Source of the DNA: an uncultured Ignavibacteria bacterium
GTDB taxonomy: Bacteria > Bacteroidota > Ignavibacteria > Ignavibacteriales > Melioribacteraceae
Direction of reading: 5' to 3'
Length of the DNA: 29,740 nt
Assembly (NCBI GenBank): GCA_937930275.1
Contig: CALGLM010000123.1
Location: 1 to 29,740 of the forward strand
Position numbers and translations under genes: made by a program. Positions within the stretch are counted from its first letter, which is position 1. Each line of letters begins with the position of its first letter. This document shows, piece after piece, positions 1 to 7,787 of the stretch. The notes under the pieces are model-generated. The model saw nothing but the letters and a program-made list of their open reading frames with translations. It did not search any database and was not told the origin of the DNA.

Positions 1-889
1 CTTCAGGTGCAATACTTGTTTTTAATTTTTCTTCTTCTAAAATAAATGGGAGGTTGTTAATTAAAATTCCTTCTTTATCATTAATGTTAAATTGAAACGA
101 AGAAAGGATATCGGCATAAATTAAAAAACCAAGTTTTTTAGCAATTAAATATAAAGCGTCATAAAAGTTGTCGGAATATTTTCCCCCTCCGATAATAAAT
201 ATTCCTTTATTAAATGTGGATAGTTCGCTAATTAATTCGGTAATTTCGGCTTTTATGCATTCAGTCGGAATTTCATAAACATTATTTTGTTCAGCAATTT
301 GTTTAGTTATGCTAATAAATATATCATCAGAAATCTCAATATTAAACGAATTAGGCTCAAGGGGTTTTGAAAAGGGGAAATTAATATGTACCGGACCTCT
401 GTTAAATAAATTTGCAGTATTAAAGCAATGGGTTGTAGTATTTATTAAATTTAGCAGTTTATCTTCAGAAGGTCTTAAGTTATTAAAATAATAATAGGAC
501 TTAATATGGTTAATAAAGATATTATCTTGGTTAATTGCTTGATTTTCGCCGCAGTTTAATAATTCCGCAGGTCTATCGGCTGTACATACAATTAGCGGAA
601 TTCTACTTTGAAATGCCTCGACTATTGCGGGATATAACTCTGCTACTGCAGTGCCGCTTGTAGTAACAATTAAAACAGGTGATTTTGTGGTTTTTGCTAA
701 TCCTAATGCAAAAAAAGCTGCAGATCTTTCATCTAATATTATTGTTTTAATTATTTCTGTATTTTCGTGTAGTGCCGCAATTAACGGAGTATTTCGGCTA
801 CCAGGAGAAATAACAGCGTGTTGTACACCCAAAAATTGTAATCTGTTAACAAAAATAGAAGAATACAGAAAATTATCATTAAATTTCAT
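1..889 (-). CDS. menD: 2-succinyl-5-enolpyruvyl-6-hydroxy-3-cyclohexene-1-carboxylate synthase (MenD), C-terminus beyond left edge
   Basis: Thiamine-diphosphate enzyme of menaquinone synthesis; it joins isochorismate and 2-oxoglutarate to make SEPHCHC. I translated the minus strand from the ATG at 889 and the frame stays open for about 296 residues to the window edge. Family landmarks in order: SPGSRNTPL near residue 25, DERSAAFFALGLAK, TTSGTAVAELYPAIVEAF, CTADRPAEL and GPVHINFPF near residue 165. MenD is usually about 550-580 residues, so roughly the N-terminal half (pyrimidine-binding domain and part of the central domain) is present. The start overlaps the end of menF by 11 bases, which suggests translational coupling in a menF-menD operon. 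The truncation is caused by the window, not by damage to the gene. Confidence 0.95.
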   Translation of the reverse strand, partial: MKFNDNFLYSSIFVNRLQFLGVQHAVISPGSRNTPLIAALHENTEIIKTIILDERSAAFFALGLAKTTKSPVLIVTTSGTAVAELYPAIVEAFQSRIPLIVCTADRPAELLNCGENQAINQDNIFINHIKSYYYFNNLRPSEDKLLNLINTTTHCFNTANLFNRGPVHINFPFSKPLEPNSFNIEISDDIFISITKQIAEQNNVYEIPTECIKAEITELISELSTFNKGIFIIGGGKYSDNFYDALYLIAKKLGFLIYADILSSFQFNINDKEGILINNLPFILEEEKLKTSIAPE

Positions 890-2252
890 CATAATCTTCT
901 ATTAAACTTAATATGGGAATAAATTTATATTCTGTTTCTCTATATTCTTTTAAAGAATCGCTGCCTGCAACAATTCCGCAACCGGCATAAGCATGCAATA
1001 TGTCGTTTTTAATTAATGCGCTTCTTAAAGCAACATAAAAATCAGCATTTCCGTTTGGACATAAATAACCGACAATACCGCTATAAAGTCCTCTATCAAA
1101 TTTTTCGAGATTTAAAATAATGTCCATAGCTTCCTTTTTGGGATAACCACATACAGCCGGAGTAGGGAAAAGTTTTTCAATTACGTCAAAAGATGTTGTC
1201 CCTTGCTTAAAAGTTGCGGAAACACTGGTTAATAGGTGTTTAATATATTTTAGATCTTTTATTTTGGGTGTTTTATCATATTCCCAATTTATAGTAATAT
1301 CCTTTAATCCGTCTAAAATATAATCTAATACTTGCTTATGTTCGTTTAAATTTTTACTATCAGTTAGTAAATCTTCGGTATCGCCGTTAGTTTGACTACC
1401 TGCTAAAGCTTCTGTCTCAATTCTATTTCCTCTTAAAGCTAAAAATTTTTCGGGTGTAGCACCAAAAAATAATGAAAATTGCTTCTTATATCCAAAAACT
1501 AAGCTTTCAGGGTGTTTATTACTAAGCTTTTCAAAAATCCTTGATGCCGATATGTTGCCAATATTTTGTTTAAGTGCAATAGATTTTTTGCGGGCTAATA
1601 CAACTTTAGAAACATCTTTTTGAGAAATTTTATGCAAGGCGGATTTAACTATCGAATCCCAATATTTTGGGTCAGTACTTTCATAAACTTTTCCGTTTAA
1701 TATCGTTTCAATATTTTCCGAACACTTACCGCTTTTACAATTTATTTTATCCCAAATTTCGGAATCCGCATTAAAGTTAGAAATATTTGTATTAATAATT
1801 AAACCAAGTTCTTCATTTATTTTAAATATTAACACTTTAGGTATAAAAAAATCATAGTGATTATAATCATTCCAAAGTTCTGTGCATTCTTCGCTAAATT
1901 TAATGCCCCCGCAAATTATAGGGTAATTTTCGGTAGGATAGTTAAAAGTAATCTTCTTTTTTATTAAAGGGTATAAATTTATAAGCTTATTTTCGGATAA
2001 AGTTCTTTTTGAAACAGGCAGTTCAATTCTACCGATAGCAATAAATTGTTGTTTTTTTGAAGTATTATGCCAATAAAAATAATCTTCAGATGTTAAATTA
2101 TCAATTACGGATAATAGATTAATTTCAGTTAATTCAATTTTATAACTAAAATATTTTGATAATTTTTTCGTATTTTTGAGGTTGTTAAAAATATATTCTC
2201 TTATCTCGTTAGTAATGAACATAAAGAGAAAAAACTCCATTTTGATATTCAA
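879..2252 (-). CDS. menF: Isochorismate synthase (MenF/EntC family)
   Basis: Converts chorismate to isochorismate, the first committed step towards menaquinone, and feeds MenD encoded just downstream. The C-terminal chorismate-binding domain is clear: VVLARKKSIAL, FGATPEKFLAL, IETEALAGS, TPAVCGYPKKEA, then GLYSGIVGYLCPNGNADFYV and AGCGIVAGSD near the end. At 457 residues the length is normal for the family. The 2252 start gives an N-terminus MNIKMEFFLFMF; ATGs at 2240 and 2222 are in frame. A promoter-like TATATTTG at 2257-2250 would place the transcript start near 2243, so 2240 or 2222 may be the true start; a GGAG lies 12 bases before the 2222 ATG. The identity is certain, the exact start is not. 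Confidence 0.93.
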   Translation of the reverse strand: MNIKMEFFLFMFITNEIREYIFNNLKNTKKLSKYFSYKIELTEINLLSVIDNLTSEDYFYWHNTSKKQQFIAIGRIELPVSKRTLSENKLINLYPLIKKKITFNYPTENYPIICGGIKFSEECTELWNDYNHYDFFIPKVLIFKINEELGLIINTNISNFNADSEIWDKINCKSGKCSENIETILNGKVYESTDPKYWDSIVKSALHKISQKDVSKVVLARKKSIALKQNIGNISASRIFEKLSNKHPESLVFGYKKQFSLFFGATPEKFLALRGNRIETEALAGSQTNGDTEDLLTDSKNLNEHKQVLDYILDGLKDITINWEYDKTPKIKDLKYIKHLLTSVSATFKQGTTSFDVIEKLFPTPAVCGYPKKEAMDIILNLEKFDRGLYSGIVGYLCPNGNADFYVALRSALIKNDILHAYAGCGIVAGSDSLKEYRETEYKFIPILSLIEDYDEI

Positions 2253-2257
2253 ATATA
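2250..2257 (-). promoter_or_regulatory. Candidate -7 promoter element for menF-menD
   Basis: The minus strand reads TATATTTG, an exact match to the Bacteroidetes -7 consensus TAnnTTTG. No TTTG lies at the usual 20-base spacing upstream, so this is a half match. A short inverted repeat (TTTGA-TAT-TCAAA, 2241-2253) overlaps it. The menF and metallopeptidase starts are only 53 bases apart, so their divergent promoters must share this gap. Confidence 0.35.
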
Positions 2258-2305
2258 AAAAATAATAAACAAAAAATATAATTTGTCTGTTATTTACAAA
2301 AAATA

Positions 2306-2953
2306 ATGAAAAACATAAAAGTTAATATAGATAAAACCGAAATAAATATTGCCGTAAGAAAAAGTAAAACGGCAAAATATGTTAAGCTTCAACTGCACCC
2401 CAAAAGGGGGTTTGAAGTAGTATTGCCATATAGGGCACATAACGATTACGCTTATGATATAATAAATAAAAACACCGAATGGATTGAGCAGGTTCATAAC
2501 AAAAGCAAAAAACAACAAAAAAAATACTATTATTTGGGTGAACTTGTTACTTATCAAAAATTTCCAAATTTATTTAATTCGGATTCCGGTTTGGAATATA
2601 TTTTCGACGAAATGAAGCTTCTTTCAGAAGATTTATATGATAATTTTTTACGCAAAAGCGGAATGCAATATTTACCAAATAGAATAAATGAAATTGCAAA
2701 TAAAATGAACCTAAATTTTGAAACATTAAAAATAAAAGGTTTGGTTAATAGATGGGGTAGCTGCAGCAGTAAAAAAGTTATTACATTAAATTATAGATTA
2801 ATGCAATTTGAACCTGTTTTAATTGATTACGTAATTGTGCACGAGTTATGTCACTTAAAAGAAATGAACCATTCGGCAAAATTTTGGAAATTAGTTAGTG
2901 AAGTTTTTCCAAATTATGTTAATTTAAGAAAGAAGATAGCTGATTACAGATAA
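2306..2953 (+). CDS. YgjP-type zinc metallopeptidase (DUF45, M48-related)
   Basis: Small cytoplasmic putative zinc protease of the YgjP/DUF45 family; substrates are not known. The 215-residue protein has the conserved NRWGSCSSK block near residue 148, then the catalytic HELCHLKEMNHSAKFW (HExxH-like HELCH with a downstream histidine as third zinc ligand). No signal peptide or membrane segment is visible. The ATG at 2306 has no Shine-Dalgarno sequence before it. It is transcribed away from menF and sits 105 bases before proS. The fold assignment is firm; the biological role cannot be read from this sequence. Confidence 0.85.
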   Translation: MKNIKVNIDKTEINIAVRKSKTAKYVKLQLHPKRGFEVVLPYRAHNDYAYDIINKNTEWIEQVHNKSKKQQKKYYYLGELVTYQKFPNLFNSDSGLEYIFDEMKLLSEDLYDNFLRKSGMQYLPNRINEIANKMNLNFETLKIKGLVNRWGSCSSKKVITLNYRLMQFEPVLIDYVIVHELCHLKEMNHSAKFWKLVSEVFPNYVNLRKKIADYR

Positions 2954-3018
2954 TATAATAGGGTAAAATTAAGTAGATTTAGCTACCCTTTGTTGAATAA
3001 GGTGCATTTTTTTGTTAT

Positions 3019-3050
3019 TTTAACAAATTATTTTAAAATAATTTGTTAAA
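3019..3050. repeat. 32-bp perfect palindrome just upstream of proS
   Basis: The left arm TTTAACAAATTATTTT (3019-3034) is followed directly by its exact reverse complement (3035-3050), with no spacer. It ends 8 bases before the proS ATG. No T-tract follows it, so it is a poor terminator for the upstream metallopeptidase gene; an operator or a 5' hairpin controlling proS are alternatives. Confidence 0.85.
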
Positions 3051-3058
3051 GAGTAGAT

Positions 3059-4750
3059 ATGAAACAGAGTAGATCATTTATTCCCACATTAAAAGAAGTA
3101 CCTGCCGATGCGGTAATACCAAGTCATATTTTAATGTTACGCAGCGGTATGGTTCGCATGTTAAGTGCCGGTATATATTCGTTTTTACCTTACGGGTATA
3201 TGGTACTAAAAAAGGTTACGGAAATTATTCGTGAAGAAATGGACGCTATCGGCGGACAAGAATTCCATTTGCCGGCATTAAATCCGAAAGAAATTTGGGA
3301 ACAAACAGGACGTGTAGAAGCTTTTGGCGATACGATGTTTCATATAAAAAATCGTGATTATGTTTTAGCTCCTACTCACGAAGAAATAATGACGCACCAT
3401 GCAGTCGGTGTTTTAAAATCGCATAAAGAATTGCCTCAAATTTGGTATCAGATTCAAACTAAATTTAGAAATGAAGCTCGTCCAAGAAGCGGTGTTATCC
3501 GTGGTCGCCAATTTTTAATGAAAGATTCTTATTCTTTTGATACTTCCTTTGAAAATCTTGATAAGTCTTATGATTTGCACGATAAAGCATACAGAAAAAT
3601 TTTTGAACGATGCGGTATTAAGTTTTTTGTGGTTGGTGCATCAAGCGGTGCAATGGGAGGAAGTAAATCGGAAGAATTTATGGTTAAAAGCGATGCGGGA
3701 GAAGATACCGTAGCTTACTGCGAGCATTGCGGTTATGCTGCTAACGTTGAGGTTGCAAACTCAATTGTTGAACCGGCAAAACATCATGAAATAAGTAAAG
3801 ATGTTTATGAAATTTCTACTCCTAATGTTAAATCAATTGACGAACTTTGCGAATTTTTAGGAATTAATGAATCTGAGACTGCAAAATCACGTGTTTATAT
3901 GTTTAATAATGAAACTCCGATTTTAGTTTTAATGTGTGGTAACGATGAAGTAAACGAAACGAAATTGCCGGCAGTTTTAGGCGGCGAAGTTCGTCCTTGT
4001 CATCCTGATGAACTGAAAGAGATAAGCGGAGCAGATGCAGGTAGTATCGGACCGATTAATTTTAAATTTAAAATTATTGCCGATAATAGATTAAAAGGTG
4101 CAAACAATTTGTATAGTGGCGCAAATAAAAACGATTTCCACTTGGGCGGTATTGATTTGGAGAGAGACGTTCCGAGTATTACATACCATGACTTACGAAT
4201 TGTTAAAAGCGGTGAAACATGTACAAGATGCGGCAATAAGTTAGATGTATTTAAAGCTATTGAATTAGGGCATATCTTTAAATTAGGTACAAAGTACTCA
4301 GAAGCATTGGGTGCAAATTATTTAGATGAAAATATGCAGTCGCATCCAATTGTAATGGGTAGTTACGGTATTGGTTGCGAACGTGTAATGGCTTGCTACA
4401 TTGAACAACATAATGATGAAAACGGTATTATATTTAATAAATCATTAGCTCCTTTCCATGTCCATATTTTAGGACTAAACATGAAAAAGGATACTGTAAT
4501 TGATGTTTGTGAAAAAGTTTATAATAAATTTAAAGAGTTAAATATACCCGTATTGTTTGATGATAGAAACAGTGTGCAAGCAGGTGTTAAGTTTAAGGAT
4601 GCCGATTTACTGGGTACACCAATACAAGTAATAATCGGAGAAAAAGGATTACTTGAAAATATTGTTGAAGTGAAAGTGAGAGCAACCGGCGAAAGAATGA
4701 AAGTTCTGTTAGATGATTTATATTTAAAAATTGAAGAACTTTTAAAATAA
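3059..4750 (+). CDS. proS: Prolyl-tRNA synthetase, bacterial type with insertion domain
   Basis: Class II aminoacyl-tRNA synthetase that charges tRNA-Pro. The 563 residues match the long bacterial type. Motif 2 is RNEARPRSGVIRGRQF followed by MKDSYSF (about residues 138-160). The INS editing-type insertion spans about 225-390. Motif 3 is the glycine-rich GSYGIGCERVMACYIEQH (about 433-450). The anticodon-binding domain fills the last 100 residues. The ATG at 3059 follows a weak AAGAG and the palindrome at 3019-3050. A hairpin terminator lies 15 bases past the stop. Nothing in the chain looks damaged. Confidence 0.97.
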   Translation: MKQSRSFIPTLKEVPADAVIPSHILMLRSGMVRMLSAGIYSFLPYGYMVLKKVTEIIREEMDAIGGQEFHLPALNPKEIWEQTGRVEAFGDTMFHIKNRDYVLAPTHEEIMTHHAVGVLKSHKELPQIWYQIQTKFRNEARPRSGVIRGRQFLMKDSYSFDTSFENLDKSYDLHDKAYRKIFERCGIKFFVVGASSGAMGGSKSEEFMVKSDAGEDTVAYCEHCGYAANVEVANSIVEPAKHHEISKDVYEISTPNVKSIDELCEFLGINESETAKSRVYMFNNETPILVLMCGNDEVNETKLPAVLGGEVRPCHPDELKEISGADAGSIGPINFKFKIIADNRLKGANNLYSGANKNDFHLGGIDLERDVPSITYHDLRIVKSGETCTRCGNKLDVFKAIELGHIFKLGTKYSEALGANYLDENMQSHPIVMGSYGIGCERVMACYIEQHNDENGIIFNKSLAPFHVHILGLNMKKDTVIDVCEKVYNKFKELNIPVLFDDRNSVQAGVKFKDADLLGTPIQVIIGEKGLLENIVEVKVRATGERMKVLLDDLYLKIEELLK

Positions 4751-4765
4751 TTTTTAGTTTTACTT

Positions 4766-4806
4766 TACCCCTTATATTTGTAGAAAAATAAAAGGGGTAT
4801 TTTATT
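4766..4806 (+). terminator. Intrinsic terminator after proS
   Basis: The stem TACCCCTT (4766-4773) pairs with AAGGGGTA (4792-4799), followed by a T-rich stretch. The loop holds TATATTTG (4773-4780), which matches the Bacteroidetes -7 element and might double as a promoter for the methylase gene at 4825; no matching -33 element is seen. Confidence 0.8.
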
Positions 4807-4824
4807 TAATAACCTTGGAAAAAA

Positions 4825-5508
4825 ATGGCAATTAAAACCGGAACGTTATTTTTAGTATCAACACCAATCGGAAATTACGATGATATTACTTTAAGAGCAA
4901 TTAATACTTTAAGCGAAGCAGATTTTATAATTTGCGAGGAATATAAAGAAGCTTCAAAATTGTTAAACAAACTTAAAATAAAAAAAGATTTAATTGCATT
5001 AAACGAACATAACGAAAAAGAAATGGTTTCGGAGTTGTTAATTAAACTTGCCGAAGGAAAAAACGGTGCAATAATTTCAGATTGCGGAACTCCTGTTTTT
5101 TCAGATCCGGGATTGCACCTTGTAGATAATTGTATTAGTGCAGGTATAAAAATATGTCCCGTACCGGGGGCAAATTCATTGCTTCCGGCTTTAATCGGTA
5201 GCGGTTTTAATATTGATAAGTTTTATTTTTACGGATGGCTTTCCCCCAAGAAAGATATTAGAAAATATGAACTAAAAAAACTTAAAATGTTTAAGGAGCT
5301 ATTAGTTATATTAGATACACCTTACCGTTTACAAAGTTTACTTAAAGACTGCTCGGATATTTTGGGGAATAATAAGCAGGCTGTCGTTGGTTACCAATTA
5401 ACTTTGCCTAACGAAAAATATATTAGAGGCACGTTGGGAGAGCTTTCTAAAAAGGCAGAACAGGAAAAACTAAAAGGGGAATTCGTTTTAATGATTAATA
5501 ACAGGTAA
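4825..5508 (+). CDS. rsmI: RsmI-family 16S rRNA (cytidine-2'-O)-methyltransferase (tetrapyrrole methylase fold)
   Basis: SAM-dependent methylase of the tetrapyrrole-methylase fold; RsmI modifies C1402 of 16S rRNA at the ribose 2'-OH. Landmarks: the N-terminal STPIGNYDDITLRAINTL, ISDCGTPVFSDPG near residue 90, VPGANSLLPALIGSGF near 115, and FYGWLSPKK near 140. At 227 residues it is shorter than the E. coli enzyme (about 286) and lacks its C-terminal extension. The usual ExPxR motif reads DTPYR. It therefore belongs to a short RsmI-like branch, and its target is less certain than the fold. It converges on the DUF1289 gene with 11 bases between the stops. Confidence 0.78.
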   Translation: MAIKTGTLFLVSTPIGNYDDITLRAINTLSEADFIICEEYKEASKLLNKLKIKKDLIALNEHNEKEMVSELLIKLAEGKNGAIISDCGTPVFSDPGLHLVDNCISAGIKICPVPGANSLLPALIGSGFNIDKFYFYGWLSPKKDIRKYELKKLKMFKELLVILDTPYRLQSLLKDCSDILGNNKQAVVGYQLTLPNEKYIRGTLGELSKKAEQEKLKGEFVLMINNR

Positions 5509-5519
5509 TTATACATTAA

Positions 5520-5699
5520 TTATTCTTTTCTTCTTTTAATTAAATACCACACGTTTTGTTTTTGTTTTTCTGTCATTATTCCCCAATCTGCAATTTCTTT
5601 TATTGTTCTAAAACATCCTTTGCATAAACCTGTTTTAAAATCCATTTCGCATTGTTTTATACAAGGTGAAGGGGTATTTGAAATTTTATCTTTTTCCAT
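5520..5699 (-). CDS. Small DUF1289-family cysteine protein
   Basis: A 59-residue protein found by reading the minus strand. It carries the DUF1289 pattern: SPCIKQCEMD, then GLCKGCFRTIKEIADWG, then a basic end (IKRRKE). Four cysteines (two CxxxC/CxxC-like pairs) suggest a small metal-binding domain; the family has no firm function. The ATG at 5699 lies inside the S46 peptidase gene, and the two overlap by 14 bases in different frames, so it is probably the last, translationally coupled gene of the ABC/peptidase operon. Confidence 0.82.
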   Translation of the reverse strand: MEKDKISNTPSPCIKQCEMDFKTGLCKGCFRTIKEIADWGIMTEKQKQNVWYLIKRRKE

Positions 5700-7785
5700 T
5701 TATAAGTTCTTCGACTAATTTTTTTGTTCCGTAAATATTTTGTAAAGCATATATTAATCCTCTTGAGTTTATCCCGACTGCTCTATTAACTGAAGGATCA
5801 TAATAGTAATATCCTGCAAGGCTTTCGTAGTTACCGTCAAATATCAATCCCACTACTTCTTTTTTGTCGTTAATTGCGGCACTTCCGCTGTTACCGCCTA
5901 CAATATCATTAGTTGAGCAAAAATTTAACGGTATAGTAAAATTGATGGAATCTTTTTTATTAATCCAATTTTTAGGCAAGCCCCAAGGATATGTGTTTCC
6001 TCCGAAAGAATAATATCTATCGAACATCCCAAAATATGTAGTGTTTGCGGGTGCTTTAGTACCGTTATATTCGTAGCCCTTTATTGTTCCGTCTGTAATT
6101 CTTAAAGTTGCAGTAGCATCGGGTGCAATATTTTCACCGAATACGGCAAAAAGTATTTCCGAAAATTGTCTATTCAAGTTTTCAATTTTACCGTTTAACC
6201 TATCTGTAATAAGTGTTAAATCTTTAAGGCGATTTTCAAAATTTGACAGAATGTTTAGCAACGGATCATCAATTCCGTCTAAATTAACAGGATGACTTTC
6301 AATAACCGAAATGAAATTATTTTTATTGCTTAAAAACGAGTTGTTAATTATATCCGATATAAAAGTATCAGTAGAAGTAATGCAATTAAATAAGGAATTA
6401 TTTTTACCAAGATTATCTATTAAGTATTCAATAATACTTGCGAATAGTTCTTTTTGTAATTTGTTTGTAATATCTATTTGAGAAATCTCTGTTTTAATTT
6501 TTCCCCATTCATCATCTTTTAATACTTCTTTATTAAGATTCTCATTTGATCTTAGATGTTTAATATACTTAGCAATTTTTAATGATAAATTCCAGTATGC
6601 AACTTGGCTTCGGGTTAAATTTTGCAAGGTTTCAAATTCATTCCCTAATTTTTTGTATTCGGAAAAAGTTGATTCAAGGTTTTCAAAAATATGTCCGTAC
6701 TTTTTAGCCAATACTCCGTCTTCAAACATTTTTTGTTTAACAAATTCTTCAAGTCTTTTTTTTGTGTCAAATAACTTATTTTCATTTAATGAATTAAACA
6801 TTCCGTCATAAGCTTTTTTGCTGTTGCCAACTCCCATTAAATTGTTAAGCATTTTTTGATTTTTAGTTTCGCTTAATAGATAATCGTTTAAATAAACGTT
6901 ATAAATTCTTTTTAATAAATCATGCTTTTTTGCAATACCAAATTTCTTCAAGTACTCTAATTGATAGCTTGAATAAAGTCTATCGGTATTTCCGGGTCTT
7001 CCGATTACAAAAATTGGCTCGTTTTCTTTTGCACCTTCAGTGCTAAACTTGAACATATCTATTGTTTTTGCCGGATTATTCTTCTCATCATATGCGCGTA
7101 AAAAAGCAAAATCTAATTCATATCGAGGATATGTGAAATTATCCCAATCCCAACCGGTAGAAGCAATTTGAAACTCAGGTAGCATTACAAGTCTAATATC
7201 GCTGTATCGCTTATAGTAATGTAATAAGTATTTTGCTCCTCCGTATAAAGGGACAACCTTACAATTAAACTTTGTAGTTTTTGAATAATTAGTTTCGATA
7301 GAATCTATTTTTAATTTTATAGTGTTCCTTTTTTCCAGATCGCTTAAACTATTCACATAATCAGTTAATATTTTATTAGTAATATTTTCGACAGAAATTA
7401 ACTGATCTACAAATAAACCCGGAATTTTCCTTTCATTAAATAAATTTTCTGCATAAAATCCGTTTTCCAGAAAGTTTTCATCATTTTGTTGAACTTGTTG
7501 TGCTGCATCTCTTACACAATGATGATTTGTCATTATTAATCCGTCCGTTGAAACAAAAGAAGCGCTGCATCCGTTGCCAAGTTGCAATGCCCCTTTCATA
7601 ACATCACTATACCAATCGCTATTCAAATTAACATTATATAGGAGGTTGATTTTTTCAATCGGAATATTATGGAACGAATACATCTTGCCGAATTGTTCAG
7701 TTAAACTTCTTTCGGTTAAATTTTGAGCAAATAAAAACTTAGATAAGAATAAAAAAATAAAGATAAATTTAGATATGTTTGTCAT
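5686..7785 (-). CDS. S46 family dipeptidyl-peptidase (DPP7-like)
   Basis: Serine exopeptidase that removes dipeptides from the N-terminus of oligopeptides in the periplasm. A signal peptide ends near residue 20 (KFLFA-Q). The chymotrypsin-like triad is visible: His89 in TNHHC, Asp225 in YPRYELDFAF and Ser633 in GGNSGSAA. The residue that sets S1 specificity in this family (Arg in DPP11, Gly in DPP7) lies in FDGN, here Gly651, which predicts a DPP7-like preference for hydrophobic P1 residues over acidic ones. At 699 residues the length is normal. It starts 2 bases after the permease stop and overlaps the DUF1289 gene, so all four genes should share a transcript. The specificity call rests on one aligned residue. 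Confidence 0.9.
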   Translation of the reverse strand: MTNISKFIFIFLFLSKFLFAQNLTERSLTEQFGKMYSFHNIPIEKINLLYNVNLNSDWYSDVMKGALQLGNGCSASFVSTDGLIMTNHHCVRDAAQQVQQNDENFLENGFYAENLFNERKIPGLFVDQLISVENITNKILTDYVNSLSDLEKRNTIKLKIDSIETNYSKTTKFNCKVVPLYGGAKYLLHYYKRYSDIRLVMLPEFQIASTGWDWDNFTYPRYELDFAFLRAYDEKNNPAKTIDMFKFSTEGAKENEPIFVIGRPGNTDRLYSSYQLEYLKKFGIAKKHDLLKRIYNVYLNDYLLSETKNQKMLNNLMGVGNSKKAYDGMFNSLNENKLFDTKKRLEEFVKQKMFEDGVLAKKYGHIFENLESTFSEYKKLGNEFETLQNLTRSQVAYWNLSLKIAKYIKHLRSNENLNKEVLKDDEWGKIKTEISQIDITNKLQKELFASIIEYLIDNLGKNNSLFNCITSTDTFISDIINNSFLSNKNNFISVIESHPVNLDGIDDPLLNILSNFENRLKDLTLITDRLNGKIENLNRQFSEILFAVFGENIAPDATATLRITDGTIKGYEYNGTKAPANTTYFGMFDRYYSFGGNTYPWGLPKNWINKKDSINFTIPLNFCSTNDIVGGNSGSAAINDKKEVVGLIFDGNYESLAGYYYYDPSVNRAVGINSRGLIYALQNIYGTKKLVEELINGKR

Positions 7786-7787
7786 TA

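Noticed and set aside
309..905. Plus-strand open frames across the left end
   Set aside because: They lie opposite menD, whose minus-strand translation shows clear family motifs throughout; the plus-strand products resemble nothing.
2954..3058. T-box or other tRNA-sensing leader for proS
   Set aside because: The gap is about 100 bases, lacks a T-box sequence and a terminator/antiterminator pair; only the palindrome stands out.
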